Part shown: positions 44,478-53,971 of the stretch, in pieces
Position numbering within the stretch: the stretch's first letter is position 1
Layout: each line of letters begins with the position of its first letter
From: Sporosarcina sp. HYO08
GTDB lineage: Bacteria; Bacillota; Bacilli; Bacillales_A; Planococcaceae
NCBI RefSeq assembly: GCF_001563475.1
Contig: NZ_LPUT01000027.1
Location: 62,001 to 126,000 of the forward strand
Direction: 5' to 3'
Length of the DNA: 64,000 nt
Program-made: the position numbers and the translations under genes
The notes under the pieces: model-generated
Seen by the model: only the letters and a program-made list of their open reading frames with translations
What the model was told of the DNA's origin: nothing
The model's database searches: none

Positions 44478-46089
44478 TTATTTGAAAGAAATGGGTGTCC
44501 GTAAAATTTTTGGGATTCCCGCTGGATCTGTCAATGCACTATTTGATGAGCTATATGAAATGTCTGAAATCACCCCAATCGTTACAAAACATGAAGGAGC
44601 GGCAGCTTATATGGCTGCATCTTATGCAAAATACAGCCGCCAGCTCAGTGTTTGTGTCGGTTGCAGCGGGCCGGGCAGTACGAATCTCGTTACAGGTGCA
44701 GCCAATGCAATGCGTGAGCATTTACCTGTGCTTTTTTTAACAGGTGCGGTGCCCGTGAACACGATGGGGTTAAATGCTTCCCAGGAGTTAGATGCTGCGC
44801 CAATTTTTGCGCCGGTGACGAAATATAGTGTGAGGGTTGAGCGGGCGAAAGATCTATTGCCAGAAGTTGTGAAGGCGGTGAGAATTGCACTTGATGGTGT
44901 GCCAGGACCCGTACATATTGCGATACCAATTGATCTTCAGCATGAGACCGTTGAGCCAATGGATTGTCCAGTGCCTTTAATTAGAAAGCCTATTTTACCG
45001 GAGGTAACCGTACTAAAAGAAGCCGTGCAAAAACTTGCGGAAGAGAAAAATGGCTATATTTTGGCCGGCCAAGGGGTAAGAAATTCAGTAGATCAGCTTA
45101 TTGAACTAGCGGAAACATTGCAGTGGCCGATCATGACCACGCCTCAAGCGAAAGGTCTTATCCCAGATGCCCACCCATTACATGCAGGTGTATTTGGTTT
45201 TGCGGGGCATGAAAGGGCCTCCGAGCTAATCAATGAGGGAGACGGAAAAACAATTTTCATTGTGGGATCAAGTTTAGGGGAAACGGCGACCAATAATTAT
45301 AACCAAAACCTTACGAAACACCGTTACACTATTCAAATGGACTTCGATGAAACGGTGTTTAACCGAAAGTACAGGGTCGATCTTCCGATATTGAGTGATA
45401 TACAAATTGGCCTATTGTATTTAAATGATGAACTAAAACAACTGGGGGTTTCAAGACCAGGACGATTGAAGCAGAAAGAAGTTATTGTTGACGGGGGCAT
45501 GGATGAATACAACACACAAAATGTGCTGTTAAGACTGCAAAAGTATTTACCGCCCTCGACCCGTTATACCGTCGATATCGGGGAATTTATGTCGTACGTC
45601 ATTCACCATATGCCTGTACTTGATCATGATACATTTGACATTAACGTTCATTTTGGAGCGATGGGCAGTGGAATTGGGGCCGCAATCGGTTCGAAGTTAG
45701 CAGAGCCAGAGCGACCGGTTGTCTGTATTACCGGTGACGGATGCTTTTTCATGCATGGCATGGAAATTTTGACCGCGAAAGAATATAACATTCCGTTTAT
45801 ACTTGTTGTCATGAATAACGCTAGACTTGGCATGGTTTATCATGGCCATACGTTACAGTTTCAGCGTTCCCATGCTTCGTTTGAACAATCGCCAATTGAT
45901 ATTTCTGCGCTTGTCTCAGCGATGGATATTCCAAGCGTTCGAGTAGAAGCATTGGATGATTTGGGCGAAGAATTAATGCAAGAGCTGCTCAAGCATAAGG
46001 GGCCTGTCGTTGTAGAAGTCGCACTTGTCGACAATAACGTACCGCCAATGGGTGACCGCGTAAAGTTTTTATCTTCTTTCGGAAAATGA
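44452..46089 (+). CDS. Thiamine diphosphate-dependent enzyme, acetolactate-synthase-like
   Basis: A 545-residue ThDP enzyme of the acetohydroxyacid synthase/decarboxylase superfamily. The catalytic Glu48 is in [10 protein letters not shown], the pyrophosphate domain has [13 protein letters not shown] with NN about 27 residues after GDG, and the middle domain is Rossmann-like. Whether it makes acetolactate, decarboxylates a keto acid or acts as an oxidase is not decidable. It is not next to ilv or als genes. It starts within the end of the GGDEF-EAL gene behind TAGGAGTG, so its translation is probably coupled. Confidence 0.86.
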   Translation: MKAIRGVLNYLKEMGVRKIFGIPAGSVNALFDELYEMSEITPIVTKHEGAAAYMAASYAKYSRQLSVCVGCSGPGSTNLVTGAANAMREHLPVLFLTGAVPVNTMGLNASQELDAAPIFAPVTKYSVRVERAKDLLPEVVKAVRIALDGVPGPVHIAIPIDLQHETVEPMDCPVPLIRKPILPEVTVLKEAVQKLAEEKNGYILAGQGVRNSVDQLIELAETLQWPIMTTPQAKGLIPDAHPLHAGVFGFAGHERASELINEGDGKTIFIVGSSLGETATNNYNQNLTKHRYTIQMDFDETVFNRKYRVDLPILSDIQIGLLYLNDELKQLGVSRPGRLKQKEVIVDGGMDEYNTQNVLLRLQKYLPPSTRYTVDIGEFMSYVIHHMPVLDHDTFDINVHFGAMGSGIGAAIGSKLAEPERPVVCITGDGCFFMHGMEILTAKEYNIPFILVVMNNARLGMVYHGHTLQFQRSHASFEQSPIDISALVSAMDIPSVRVEALDDLGEELMQELLKHKGPVVVEVALVDNNVPPMGDRVKFLSSFGK

Positions 46090-46177
46090 AAAAGAAAGTG
46101 TCGGATAGAGGAGGGGGGTGACCTAGAAGTGCCTGGCTCTTCGTTTTTGGACAACCCCCGACCGTGTCTGACACACG

Positions 46178-46777
46178 TCACGCGAATTGCGTTTGAACTG
46201 TATACACGACTGCACCTATTATGCGGTGTTTAAAATCATCTGGAACTGCTTGCTCCGATTTCATCTCAAAGTAGCACTTACCTTTTTCCTTGTCACAAGT
46301 AAAACCGAGTGACACTAATTCTTCTTGAAGTTCCAAAGGTAAGGCGGTCGAACCGGTCAGCTTTTCGTAATAAGGTGTCGGATAAATTTTCACATTATGA
46401 TCGCCGGGACTTGTATAAACAACGATCAAATCATCCTCCTGTTGAACGATCCACTGACCTTTCGAGTACAACGAAATTTGCAGCTGCCTGAGTCCTGCGA
46501 TTCCTTCCAAGTTGATGCCGAACAACTCATTGATCAGTTGCCGAACATCCTGCCCCGTTATTTTATGATCAAATTGTTGAACATGAGTCTCCAAAATGTC
46601 GAGCGGTTTACGACCGGACATAGTTCTTTCGACAGGGCGTACTTCCTCCCGAGTGATATCAATATTAAATACTTCTTGAAGGATATGAAAAATCTCAAGG
46701 GCAGTTGGCCGCTTCGGAAGTCGGTCGATTGCCCGATCCATTTTTTCGATTTGCATGAGTGGTTTATTTTCTTCCAT
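46178..46777 (-). CDS. Conserved protein of unknown function coupled to a permease
   Basis: A 199-residue soluble protein, MEENKPLMQIEKMDRAIDRL..., with no membrane segment or cofactor motif that I recognise. The central part (VQQEDDLIVVYTSPGDHNVK) looks like beta strands and the ends are helical; a Cys pair is near the C-terminus (TCDKEKGKCYFE). Its ATG directly follows the TAA of the NCS2 permease gene, so the pair is an operon. A regulatory or accessory role to the permease is speculation. Confidence 0.65.
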   Translation of the reverse strand: MEENKPLMQIEKMDRAIDRLPKRPTALEIFHILQEVFNIDITREEVRPVERTMSGRKPLDILETHVQQFDHKITGQDVRQLINELFGINLEGIAGLRQLQISLYSKGQWIVQQEDDLIVVYTSPGDHNVKIYPTPYYEKLTGSTALPLELQEELVSLGFTCDKEKGKCYFEMKSEQAVPDDFKHRIIGAVVYTVQTQFA

Positions 46778-48106
46778 TTAAGTGGTATCCTTTCCGATTG
46801 CTTCAAAATTCGTTCTTTTCCTCAAGTGATTTAGATAATGCAATAACTCCATCACAAGTGCCGCTAAAATACCGACAAGCAGGCCGTTTGAGATGAGCGG
46901 CTGTACAAGATTTGGCAGTGTCGCAAAAACTTCTTTCGGCAGTCCCATAATCGACAATCCTAAAAGTGCCGGCAGCGCAATCCTATACACTGTTTTCGGA
47001 TCGAACGTTAGTCCTTCGATATTACGGAGTGCTGAACGGAATAATTGTAAATAAGCGACGAATAACACCGTATTTCCGACGCTATGTGGAATCGTCGAGA
47101 AAAAGGCACTTAGTTCAGGGATCATTCCAAGTAGAATAAAGAGCAGTGACCCGACAAAAAACGGTGCCCGCTCGCGAATACCGGTCGCTTGTAAAAAACC
47201 TAATGATGAAGCATACGGTGCATAAGGGACAAGACCGATTACACCGGCAACGGTATTCAATGCGCCTGTGATAAAAAAGGAGTTGCGATACTGTTTGCTT
47301 GTTGGTTTTTCATGGAAAATATCTTCTGAACCTTTTAAAGTTGCGATTGTATTCGTTGTATTTAACAATCCAGTGATGACGATGGTTAAAATAATACCCC
47401 ATTCTAAAGCAGGTTGTCCCCAGGGGAACCACGTTAAAAATGGTGTTGTTCGAATTGTCTCACCCGACTCCGCAGGGAAAAGTAAAACAGCGAAGATCCA
47501 TCCGACAACCATGCCAATGAGTAAATTTAAGCTGCTAACCATTCCTTTACCTTTACTATGGACGAGAATGGTGAATGCCGCTAGAATAAAAGAAAATAGG
47601 GCGACTTTCGGCTGTACGGCATCATATGTATTCAGCCCGACCATTCCCTTTAAGAAAATCGTAATGAGCTGATTAGCAAGCAATAGCAGAAAAACAAACA
47701 TAACGATGGGGGTAAACCACTTTTGTAAAAGGTTTCCCATTCCGAACAAACCGAACACAGCAATGAGAATACCGGAAATGATAACGCCAACGGCAATGCT
47801 TCCGCCGACTGTCGAAAGTTCGATATTCAATGTACTAGCGGTGGCTGCTAAACTTAAAATAACACCCCACCAGAGCCCAGATTGTCCTTCCATCAGTGCT
47901 TTCCGATGTCCAAGAAAACCTTGTAATAAGCAAGCAGTCCCAGTGAAAATGAAAGACCGCTGAATGGCGGATACAATTTCAATCGGCTCTAATTGAAAAG
48001 CGGCACCAACGGAGATCGGAATGACGATTGTGTTAGCAAACATAAAAAATAACCATTGAAATCCGGCTAATAGTGTGACGGATGCTATGGGTCGTTTCGT
48101 TTCCAT
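46778..48106 (-). CDS. NCS2-type nucleobase permease-like protein (YwdJ-like)
   Basis: A 442-residue membrane protein with 12-14 hydrophobic segments, of the uracil/xanthine permease superfamily. FANTIVIPISVGAAFQ opens segment 1, and GLVPYAPYASSLGFLQATGI is the conserved QNxG/PxxxS-like region in altered form, resembling the YwdJ branch. Loss of the usual substrate residues makes the nucleobase uncertain. The frame starts at a GTG at 48124, but the ATG at 48106 follows GGGGGAGGAG. It is the first gene of a two-gene operon. Confidence 0.78.
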   Translation of the reverse strand: METKRPIASVTLLAGFQWLFFMFANTIVIPISVGAAFQLEPIEIVSAIQRSFIFTGTACLLQGFLGHRKALMEGQSGLWWGVILSLAATASTLNIELSTVGGSIAVGVIISGILIAVFGLFGMGNLLQKWFTPIVMFVFLLLLANQLITIFLKGMVGLNTYDAVQPKVALFSFILAAFTILVHSKGKGMVSSLNLLIGMVVGWIFAVLLFPAESGETIRTTPFLTWFPWGQPALEWGIILTIVITGLLNTTNTIATLKGSEDIFHEKPTSKQYRNSFFITGALNTVAGVIGLVPYAPYASSLGFLQATGIRERAPFFVGSLLFILLGMIPELSAFFSTIPHSVGNTVLFVAYLQLFRSALRNIEGLTFDPKTVYRIALPALLGLSIMGLPKEVFATLPNLVQPLISNGLLVGILAALVMELLHYLNHLRKRTNFEAIGKDTT

Positions 48107-48260
48107 TCTTTTCTCCTCCCCCACTTTTTAACGTTAATTTACAAAAAATGTTACCTATCCGCCATTTTAACATAATTGTTTGTTCCGCTTGGTAGTTTTC
48201 AGGAAAAGTATTTGAAACATTTCAAATAGAAGTAAAGTCATAGAGCAAGGAGTATTTTTT

Positions 48261-48866
48261 ATGGATGAAAAATCAGTTGACCGCATGCTGCGTATTCAAA
48301 CGGTAGGCGTGCGGGAATGGCATCACCAATCAAGTCATTATAATCGTTATGAAGCAACACCTTATGTGGCATTAGAGGCTCTTTTTGACGCATATCCTTT
48401 AAAGAAGACTGGTCAGATCGTTGATTTTGGATGTGGGAAAGGGCGCTTGGCCTTTTATGTGCATCATCGATTAGATGGATCTATCACAGGTGTTGAAATG
48501 AACGGGCAACTTTTCCGACAGGCGATGGAAAACCTTGTAAGTTATACCGCAAAGAAAAAAAGTTCAAAAGGCGTCATTCGTTTTGAACAGTTGCTAGCAG
48601 AAAACTACAATGTTGAACGATCAGATCAGTGCTTTTATTTTTTTAATCCGTTTTCCATTCAAATCTTCAGGAAAGTGGTTTACAATATTTTACATTCCGT
48701 CGAGACAGACAATCGAACAGTAGATATCATTCTTTATTACCCGACGGATGAATATATTGAATTCCTTGAAGACGAATCGCCTTTTGAACGGCTAATGGAA
48801 GTGCAAGTGCCGGGCTTGTATGAGATGAATGCAAATGAACGATTTCTTCTGTTTCGGCTAAAATGA
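48261..48866 (+). CDS. SAM-dependent methyltransferase (class I), paralogue B
   Basis: A 201-residue protein with SAM motif [18 protein letters not shown] near residues 54-71 and post-motif [11 protein letters not shown]. It is paralogous to the gene at 1441-2058: both begin with DRMLxIxTVGxREW and share [16 protein letters not shown] and DIILYYP segments. The substrate is unknown. An AAGGAG site precedes ATG. It lies 17 bases before the MFS gene and is probably co-transcribed with it. Confidence 0.78.
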   Translation: MDEKSVDRMLRIQTVGVREWHHQSSHYNRYEATPYVALEALFDAYPLKKTGQIVDFGCGKGRLAFYVHHRLDGSITGVEMNGQLFRQAMENLVSYTAKKKSSKGVIRFEQLLAENYNVERSDQCFYFFNPFSIQIFRKVVYNILHSVETDNRTVDIILYYPTDEYIEFLEDESPFERLMEVQVPGLYEMNANERFLLFRLK

Positions 48867-48883
48867 CTCTGGGGGTGAGTGAG

Positions 48884-50140
48884 ATGGGGATGTTCACGAA
48901 GGAAGAGAATAGCTGGATGCTTTATGATTGGGCAAACTCTGCGTATTCGATTATTATTACAACGGCTGTATTTCCGCTTTATTATAAATCGGTTGCGTCG
49001 AACGCGGGTGTTAGTTTGTCGCATTCAACCGCCTATTTGGGATATACAGTGGCGATTGCAACGTTCATATTGGCGATGATTGGGCCTATACTAGGGACCA
49101 TCGCGGATTACCAAGGGTTAAAAAAGAAGTTTTTTCTATTTTTCTTCGTCATGGGATCGGCGGCGACGGCATCATTAGCTTTTGTGCCGGGTGATAACTG
49201 GTTATGGTTGTTAATGATTTATACGATTACAGCAATTGGTTTTCATGGCGCCAATATTTTTTACGATGCCTTTTTAGTTGATGTTACGCGTGAGGAACGG
49301 ATGAATACGATTTCGGCTCGCGGCTTTGGGTTGGGCTATATTGGAAGCACCATTCCGTTTATCTTGAGCATTGCAATTATTTTATTGGCGGACAAGGGAA
49401 TTTTGCCCCTAGCGACATCTAATGCGAGCCGTCTCGCGTTTATCATTACGGCCATTTGGTGGTTTTCCTTTACCATTCCAATGTTGAAAAACGTTGTACA
49501 GCTGCATGGTATAGAACGCGAACCGAAGCTTCTTTCAGGCAGTTTTCGGCGGCTCGGTCAAACGTTCAAGGAAATTCGCAAATACCGTACCGTTTTTCTC
49601 TTTTTACTTGCTTATTTCTTTTATATTGACGGTGTTGGTACGATTATATCGATGTCAACCGCTTACGGAACGGATTTAGGAATTAGTGCTACTTCGCTCT
49701 TAATCATTTTGTTTGTGACGCAAGTTGTCGCAGCTCCGTTTGCAATTTTGTATGGTCGGCTAGCGCAAAAGTTTACAGGGAAAAAGATGTTATATGTTGG
49801 GATTGGCGTCTATATTATCGTTTGTATTTATGCGTTTTTCTTGAAAACAACGATGGACTTTTGGGTTTTGGCGATGCTCGTCGCGACTTCCCAAGGCGGT
49901 ATACAAGCGCTGAGCCGTTCGTATTTTGCACAGCTTGTTCCGAAAGAAAAATCAAATGAGTTTTTCGGATTTTATAATATCTTCGGGAAATTTGCATCGG
50001 TGATGGGGCCGTTATTGTTGGGGGTTACTGCCCAGTTAACGGGAAGCTCCGCTTATGGCGTGTTCAGTCTTGTCATTTTATTCATCATCGGTGGAACTTT
50101 ACTTGCTTTTGTCCCAGAGTCACGGGAAAGGGCGGTTTAG
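48884..50140 (+). CDS. MFS transporter, UMF1/YxiO family
   Basis: A 418-residue protein with 12 predicted membrane segments. The start [20 protein letters not shown] is the signature of the UMF1/Atg22-like branch, to which B. subtilis YxiO belongs. Substrate unknown. Of several starts, ATG 48884 behind GGGGGTGAG is preferred over ATG 48863, which overlaps the stop of the methyltransferase gene. A hairpin terminator follows. Confidence 0.85.
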   Translation: MGMFTKEENSWMLYDWANSAYSIIITTAVFPLYYKSVASNAGVSLSHSTAYLGYTVAIATFILAMIGPILGTIADYQGLKKKFFLFFFVMGSAATASLAFVPGDNWLWLLMIYTITAIGFHGANIFYDAFLVDVTREERMNTISARGFGLGYIGSTIPFILSIAIILLADKGILPLATSNASRLAFIITAIWWFSFTIPMLKNVVQLHGIEREPKLLSGSFRRLGQTFKEIRKYRTVFLFLLAYFFYIDGVGTIISMSTAYGTDLGISATSLLIILFVTQVVAAPFAILYGRLAQKFTGKKMLYVGIGVYIIVCIYAFFLKTTMDFWVLAMLVATSQGGIQALSRSYFAQLVPKEKSNEFFGFYNIFGKFASVMGPLLLGVTAQLTGSSAYGVFSLVILFIIGGTLLAFVPESRERAV

Positions 50141-50148
50141 ATTGGATG

Positions 50149-50180
50149 GAACTAGTAGCTCGGCTGCTAGTTCTTTTTTT
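50149..50180 (+). terminator. Terminator of the methyltransferase-MFS operon
   Basis: GAACTAGTAGC and GCTGCTAGTTC form a short-loop hairpin followed by seven T. Confidence 0.8.
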
Positions 50181-50185
50181 GTGTA

Positions 50186-50247
50186 TTGACAAATATTTTA
50201 ATTAGAAATAAGATTGAGATAATTACAATTGAAGTAATACTTCAATT
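50186..50247 (+). promoter_or_regulatory. Promoter and palindrome of the cyclodeaminase-like gene
   Basis: TTGACA at 50186-50191 and TAAGAT at 50209-50214 with a 17-base spacer. Downstream, AATTGAAG-TAATA-CTTCAATT (50227-50247) is a perfect inverted repeat that starts about 6 bases past the expected transcription start, suitable as an operator. Confidence 0.72.
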
Positions 50248-50277
50248 CGGAGATAAATGAAAGGATGACTAAAATCA

Positions 50278-51267
50278 TTGTTACTTTTAAACGAACGCCA
50301 AATTCAAACGAATTACAGAATGAAAGAAGCATTAGTTGATGTTGAAAAAGTATTGCGATCAAAAGCGAACGGGAAAATTGAAAATCCGCAGCGCACGGTC
50401 ATAGAGTTTCCGGAACATCATGCATCTGCCTTGTATATGCCAAGTGCAGATCTCGTAGGAGAAGTCGCGACGATGAAGGCGGTCACGATCTTTCCAAATA
50501 ACCCAAAAGAAGGCAAGCCGACGACGCAGGGCGTTGTTCTTGTTACGGACGCACAAAATGGCGATCACCTTGCGCTCATGAATGCTTCCTATTTAACGAG
50601 ACTACGTACGGGGGCACTGACTGGATTAGCAACTGACAAGTTAGCAAGGGAAGAGTCCACTGTTCTAACGGTGATCGGAACAGGCGGCATGGCATTTGAA
50701 CAAGTGCTGGGTGTACTTGAAGTCCGTCCGATCAAAGAAATTTTGCTTGTCAATCCAACTGAGGCGAAAGCGGTCAAGTTCAGGGAGCAGTTACGGGCGT
50801 TTGGCATTGATGAAGCAATTGAAATTGAAGTAGTGCGTGATGTCGGAGCTGCTGTCCACCGTGCGCATATTATTTGCTGTAGCACGCGGTCGAATACACC
50901 AGTATTTGACGGGAATGACGTTCAACCAGGTACACATGTGAATGGTGTTGGCTCTTATTTGCCACATATGCAGGAAGTCGATTTCGAATTTATTCAGCGA
51001 ACGAGTAAAATTGTTGTCGATGATCTAGAAGGTGTGAAAGATGAAGCGGGGGAGCTCATTCATGCTGCCGAACAGCCAAATTGGTCATTTGATAAAATTC
51101 ACGGTGAGCTTATGGATGTTGTCGTAGGTAAAGTGGATGCACGAACGGATGATGAAGAAATAACGTTTTTCAAATCTGTCGGCGCAGCATACTTTGACTT
51201 GGCTGTCGCAAAAGGTGTTTATGAGATTGCGAAGGAAAAAGAGATTGGAACGGAGATAGAGATTTGA
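50278..51267 (+). CDS. Ornithine cyclodeaminase/mu-crystallin family protein
   Basis: A 329-residue NAD(P)-dependent enzyme. YLTRLRTGALTGLATDKLAR carries the substrate and phosphate contacts and TVIGTGGMAFEQVLGV is the Rossmann motif near residues 125-140. NGVGSYLPHMQEVD is also conserved. Members act as ornithine cyclodeaminase, alanine dehydrogenase, ketimine reductase or opine-type enzymes; the specific reaction is undecided. It starts with TTG at 50278, with AAAGGA 12 bases upstream, a long spacing that may lower expression. Confidence 0.85.
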   Translation: MLLLNERQIQTNYRMKEALVDVEKVLRSKANGKIENPQRTVIEFPEHHASALYMPSADLVGEVATMKAVTIFPNNPKEGKPTTQGVVLVTDAQNGDHLALMNASYLTRLRTGALTGLATDKLAREESTVLTVIGTGGMAFEQVLGVLEVRPIKEILLVNPTEAKAVKFREQLRAFGIDEAIEIEVVRDVGAAVHRAHIICCSTRSNTPVFDGNDVQPGTHVNGVGSYLPHMQEVDFEFIQRTSKIVVDDLEGVKDEAGELIHAAEQPNWSFDKIHGELMDVVVGKVDARTDDEEITFFKSVGAAYFDLAVAKGVYEIAKEKEIGTEIEI

Positions 51268-51271
51268 TGAG

Positions 51272-51308
51272 AACTGGGTGGGATGCAGGAAATCCCACCC
51301 AGTTTTTT
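51272..51308 (+). terminator. Terminator of the cyclodeaminase-like gene
   Basis: AACTGGGTGGGAT pairs with ATCCCACCCAGTT, followed by six T. Confidence 0.92.
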
Positions 51309-51424
51309 CATTCTAAAAATAGGGATTTTGATACAACGAAACTAGTACAAAATTCCAGTGCAAAAGGATTCTCGCTACTATATAATTCAATTTGACAATA
51401 GAATACGAGGAAGGAAGACTATGT

Positions 51425-53008
51425 GTGTACAAGTTCATAGTAAAATGTTTGGTCGTTTTGCTCGCTGTTAGCAGCATCGGCATTCAATCTGCACAAGCAG
51501 CGACACCATCGGCATTCAAAGATGTATCGGGTTTTAAAAAGGAAATAGAGTTTTTAACAGGTAAGGAAATTATTTACGGTTTTAACGACGGTACATTCCG
51601 CCCGAATTTACCGATTACACGTGTGCAAGCTGTACAAATGATTATGCGTGAAATGAAGCCGGAAGGACTTGGGGATGCACCGAACCCGAACTTTAAAGAC
51701 ATCAAACCCGGCAACCGCGGCTACGCTGAAATTGCAAAAGCTGTCGAACTGGGCATTATTTCAGGGAAGTCAAAAGATCGTTTTGATCCGACAGGGAATT
51801 TAACGCGTGCTGAAATGGCAAAAATTCTTGCCAATGCTTACGGGTTAGGCGGAATTTATCCGAAAGGGTTTACGGATGTGTCAACAAGCTATTGGGCGTA
51901 TCCTTTTATTTCTGCTTTAGCAGCCAATAACATTACAGTTGGTTACAAAGATGGTACATACCTGCCTTCAAAAACAATTGACCGTGCGCAATTCTCTGCA
52001 TTTATGGCGCGTATTATCGAGCCATCATTCCGGCCATACAATGTAGACATTGCGGATTCGTATTTGGTCGGCGTGATGGATGCGCATATCATCGATTCGG
52101 TGATGGATCCAGTTGAACCGATTATCTACTTTTTAGATGGCAGTACGAACGAAGTCGCATGGATGAATCTTGAAACATTAGAAGGTGAATCTGTTGAACT
52201 GCCACTTCCGGCAGAGCGAATTGCCTACGCGAACGGAAAGATCTATGTTACACAGCTAAAAGGAAAACATAATTCCAATTGGTGGGATGAAGATCAGCAA
52301 GGCGCATTTGCGGTTGTAGATGTAACGAATATGGAAGTCGAAAACGTTATTCATATAGATCTTGATCCATATGATATTGCAGCCGATGACAATGGCATTG
52401 TGTATATTTCTCCAGGATCTGGACAGCATTCGAGAATCGAAAGCTTCGATAGTAAAACTGGAAAATTAGTTAGCTCTAAAGGGATGTATCAGTCAACATT
52501 AATCGAAATGCATCCATCCCAAAGCAGAATTTATGCAGTGACCACGACGGGATCGCCAAGAAGAATAGGGGAATACACGATTGAAAATGGTGTGTTAAGC
52601 TCGGAACAACGCTCGCCATACCACGGGACATATGGTCTGTCTCCTGATTTAACGATCACACCGGATGGCAAATATCTATTCAACGGTACCGGGCATATTT
52701 TCCGTTCGTCTGCAACGGCAAGTTCTGATATGCTTTTCTTTGGAAAACTAGATCGTCCGTATAGTTCTATTGTATTTGATCTTCAATACGGCGAGTTTTA
52801 CACAGCAAACAAGAAAAATATTATTCAGGCATATGACTACACGACAATGGAACCGATCGGCCAACTAAAAACATATGGCACGATCGACAAAATGTTCTAT
52901 GATGAATCAGCTCATATGTTGCTCGCGTTCACTTCGGTGAAACTAGGCAACTCTACTGTTCCATTTACAGGCATTGAGTATATTTACTTTGATGTGGACG
53001 AGGAATAA
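51425..53008 (+). CDS. SLH-domain surface protein with beta-propeller-like C-terminus
   Basis: A 527-residue secreted protein. The signal peptide is YKFIVKCLVVLLAVSSIGIQ, with cleavage near AQAA. Three S-layer homology repeats follow (about residues 30-210), each with a GxxDGTFxP or D-R-F-D-P-like core and ITRVQAV/LTRAEMA/IDRAQFS, anchoring the protein to pyruvylated cell-wall polymer. Residues 230-527 contain repeated strands such as GIVYISPGSGQ and KYLFNGTGHIF, suggesting a propeller fold of unknown ligand. The GTG at 51425, 7 bases after AGGAAGGAAG, is preferred to the upstream frame opening at 51392. Confidence 0.85.
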   Translation: MYKFIVKCLVVLLAVSSIGIQSAQAATPSAFKDVSGFKKEIEFLTGKEIIYGFNDGTFRPNLPITRVQAVQMIMREMKPEGLGDAPNPNFKDIKPGNRGYAEIAKAVELGIISGKSKDRFDPTGNLTRAEMAKILANAYGLGGIYPKGFTDVSTSYWAYPFISALAANNITVGYKDGTYLPSKTIDRAQFSAFMARIIEPSFRPYNVDIADSYLVGVMDAHIIDSVMDPVEPIIYFLDGSTNEVAWMNLETLEGESVELPLPAERIAYANGKIYVTQLKGKHNSNWWDEDQQGAFAVVDVTNMEVENVIHIDLDPYDIAADDNGIVYISPGSGQHSRIESFDSKTGKLVSSKGMYQSTLIEMHPSQSRIYAVTTTGSPRRIGEYTIENGVLSSEQRSPYHGTYGLSPDLTITPDGKYLFNGTGHIFRSSATASSDMLFFGKLDRPYSSIVFDLQYGEFYTANKKNIIQAYDYTTMEPIGQLKTYGTIDKMFYDESAHMLLAFTSVKLGNSTVPFTGIEYIYFDVDEE

Positions 53009-53020
53009 GCTTGAAAGGGG

Positions 53021-53048
53021 AGAAGCGGTCAGCGCTTCTCTTTTTTTG
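53021..53048 (+). terminator. Terminator of the SLH gene
   Basis: GAGAAGCG and CGCTTCTC with a short loop, followed by seven T. Confidence 0.9.
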
Positions 53049-53065
53049 ATTTGTTGGTGCGATGT

Positions 53066-53133
53066 GCAATTATTTGATTCTAAGTGCAGTTATTCAGTTT
53101 TAAGTGCAACTTTTCGATTCTAAGTGCAACTTC
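53066..53133. repeat. Tandem 20-bp repeat, 3.4 copies
   Basis: Units start at 53066, 53086, 53106 and 53126 (partial), each beginning TGCA and, in full units, ending CTAAG or TTAAG: TGCAATTATTTGATTCTAAG is unit 1 and TGCAACTTTTCGATTCTAAG is unit 3. Intergenic, noncoding. Confidence 0.85.
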
Positions 53134-53148
53134 AAATTCCACAACCCA

Positions 53149-53196
53149 AAAACGCCGATCACCGACACAAAATTCGTGTCGACCACCGGCGTTTTA
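53149..53196. terminator. Terminator of the CBS-domain gene
   Basis: AAAACGCCG and inner CGACAC pair with GTGTCG and CGGCGTTTT. It serves the minus-strand gene and possibly the plus strand. Confidence 0.75.
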
Positions 53197-53202
53197 ACTG
53201 TT

Positions 53203-53841
53203 TTACTTGCTTTTTTCAATACGGTCAATATGTAAAATACGGAAACCGTTTCGCTCTAGTTTCTCTTCAATTTTCTCAATTTCCTCATCGGTTTTATCGC
53301 CTTCAAGCGTGATCACAACACGTCTTGCAACGACGGAGCCGTTATCGAGTGTAAACATTCCTTCGATATTTTCACCGCGCAGCGTTCTCGTCAGTTTTTC
53401 AATCATTCCTTTTGCTTCTGCGGAAGAAAGGGTAATATTAATGCCGCCCGTTTTTAGCCCGAATGCATCTTCCAAGACGCTTTCCACCCGGTTATGCGTC
53501 AAAATACCAATGAGTTTCTCGTTCTCCACAACGGAAATAAAAGGAAGTGATTTAATGTCGATGAGTGCATTTAAAAATGACGAACGTTCAGAAATAAATT
53601 TGTCTTTGTGTTTTAATAAAGAGTTGATCGATGCCTCACGATCTCCGTTTTCCTCAAACAAATACTCAACAAGGTGAATTTTATAAATCATTCCTTGATA
53701 GACATCTTCATTATCAATAACTGGAATGCAACGATAACCGCTTTTCGTAATCTGATCAAGTACTTCCCCAACAGTTTGACCAACATTGGCTGTAACTACT
53801 TCATGTTTTGGTAAATATAAATCACGTACGAGCATATTCAT
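53203..53841 (-). CDS. CBS-pair/ACT-like regulatory protein (CbpA-like)
   Basis: A 212-residue cytosolic protein with two CBS motifs (residues about 8-60 and 75-130) and a C-terminal ACT-like segment (VARRVVITLEGDKTDEEIEK). The start, with GYRCIPVIDNEDVYQGMIYK, resembles the cyclic-di-AMP-binding CbpA proteins of Listeria and Bacilli; this is a resemblance, and nucleotide binding is not shown. AcuB is an alternative of similar size but poorer match. Monocistronic, with AGGAGG before the ATG. Confidence 0.72.
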   Translation of the reverse strand: MNMLVRDLYLPKHEVVTANVGQTVGEVLDQITKSGYRCIPVIDNEDVYQGMIYKIHLVEYLFEENGDREASINSLLKHKDKFISERSSFLNALIDIKSLPFISVVENEKLIGILTHNRVESVLEDAFGLKTGGINITLSSAEAKGMIEKLTRTLRGENIEGMFTLDNGSVVARRVVITLEGDKTDEEIEKIEEKLERNGFRILHIDRIEKSK

Positions 53842-53971
53842 TCCTCCTAGTTGTCTAGTAATTTTGTCTATATAATTTGAGTATAAGTGAGTACCAAAGG
53901 TTGGACAAGCATCTATATCTTATGAGTAACAAAAAAGCTGCCCAATTGGACAGCCTTGTTCTACTTTTGCA

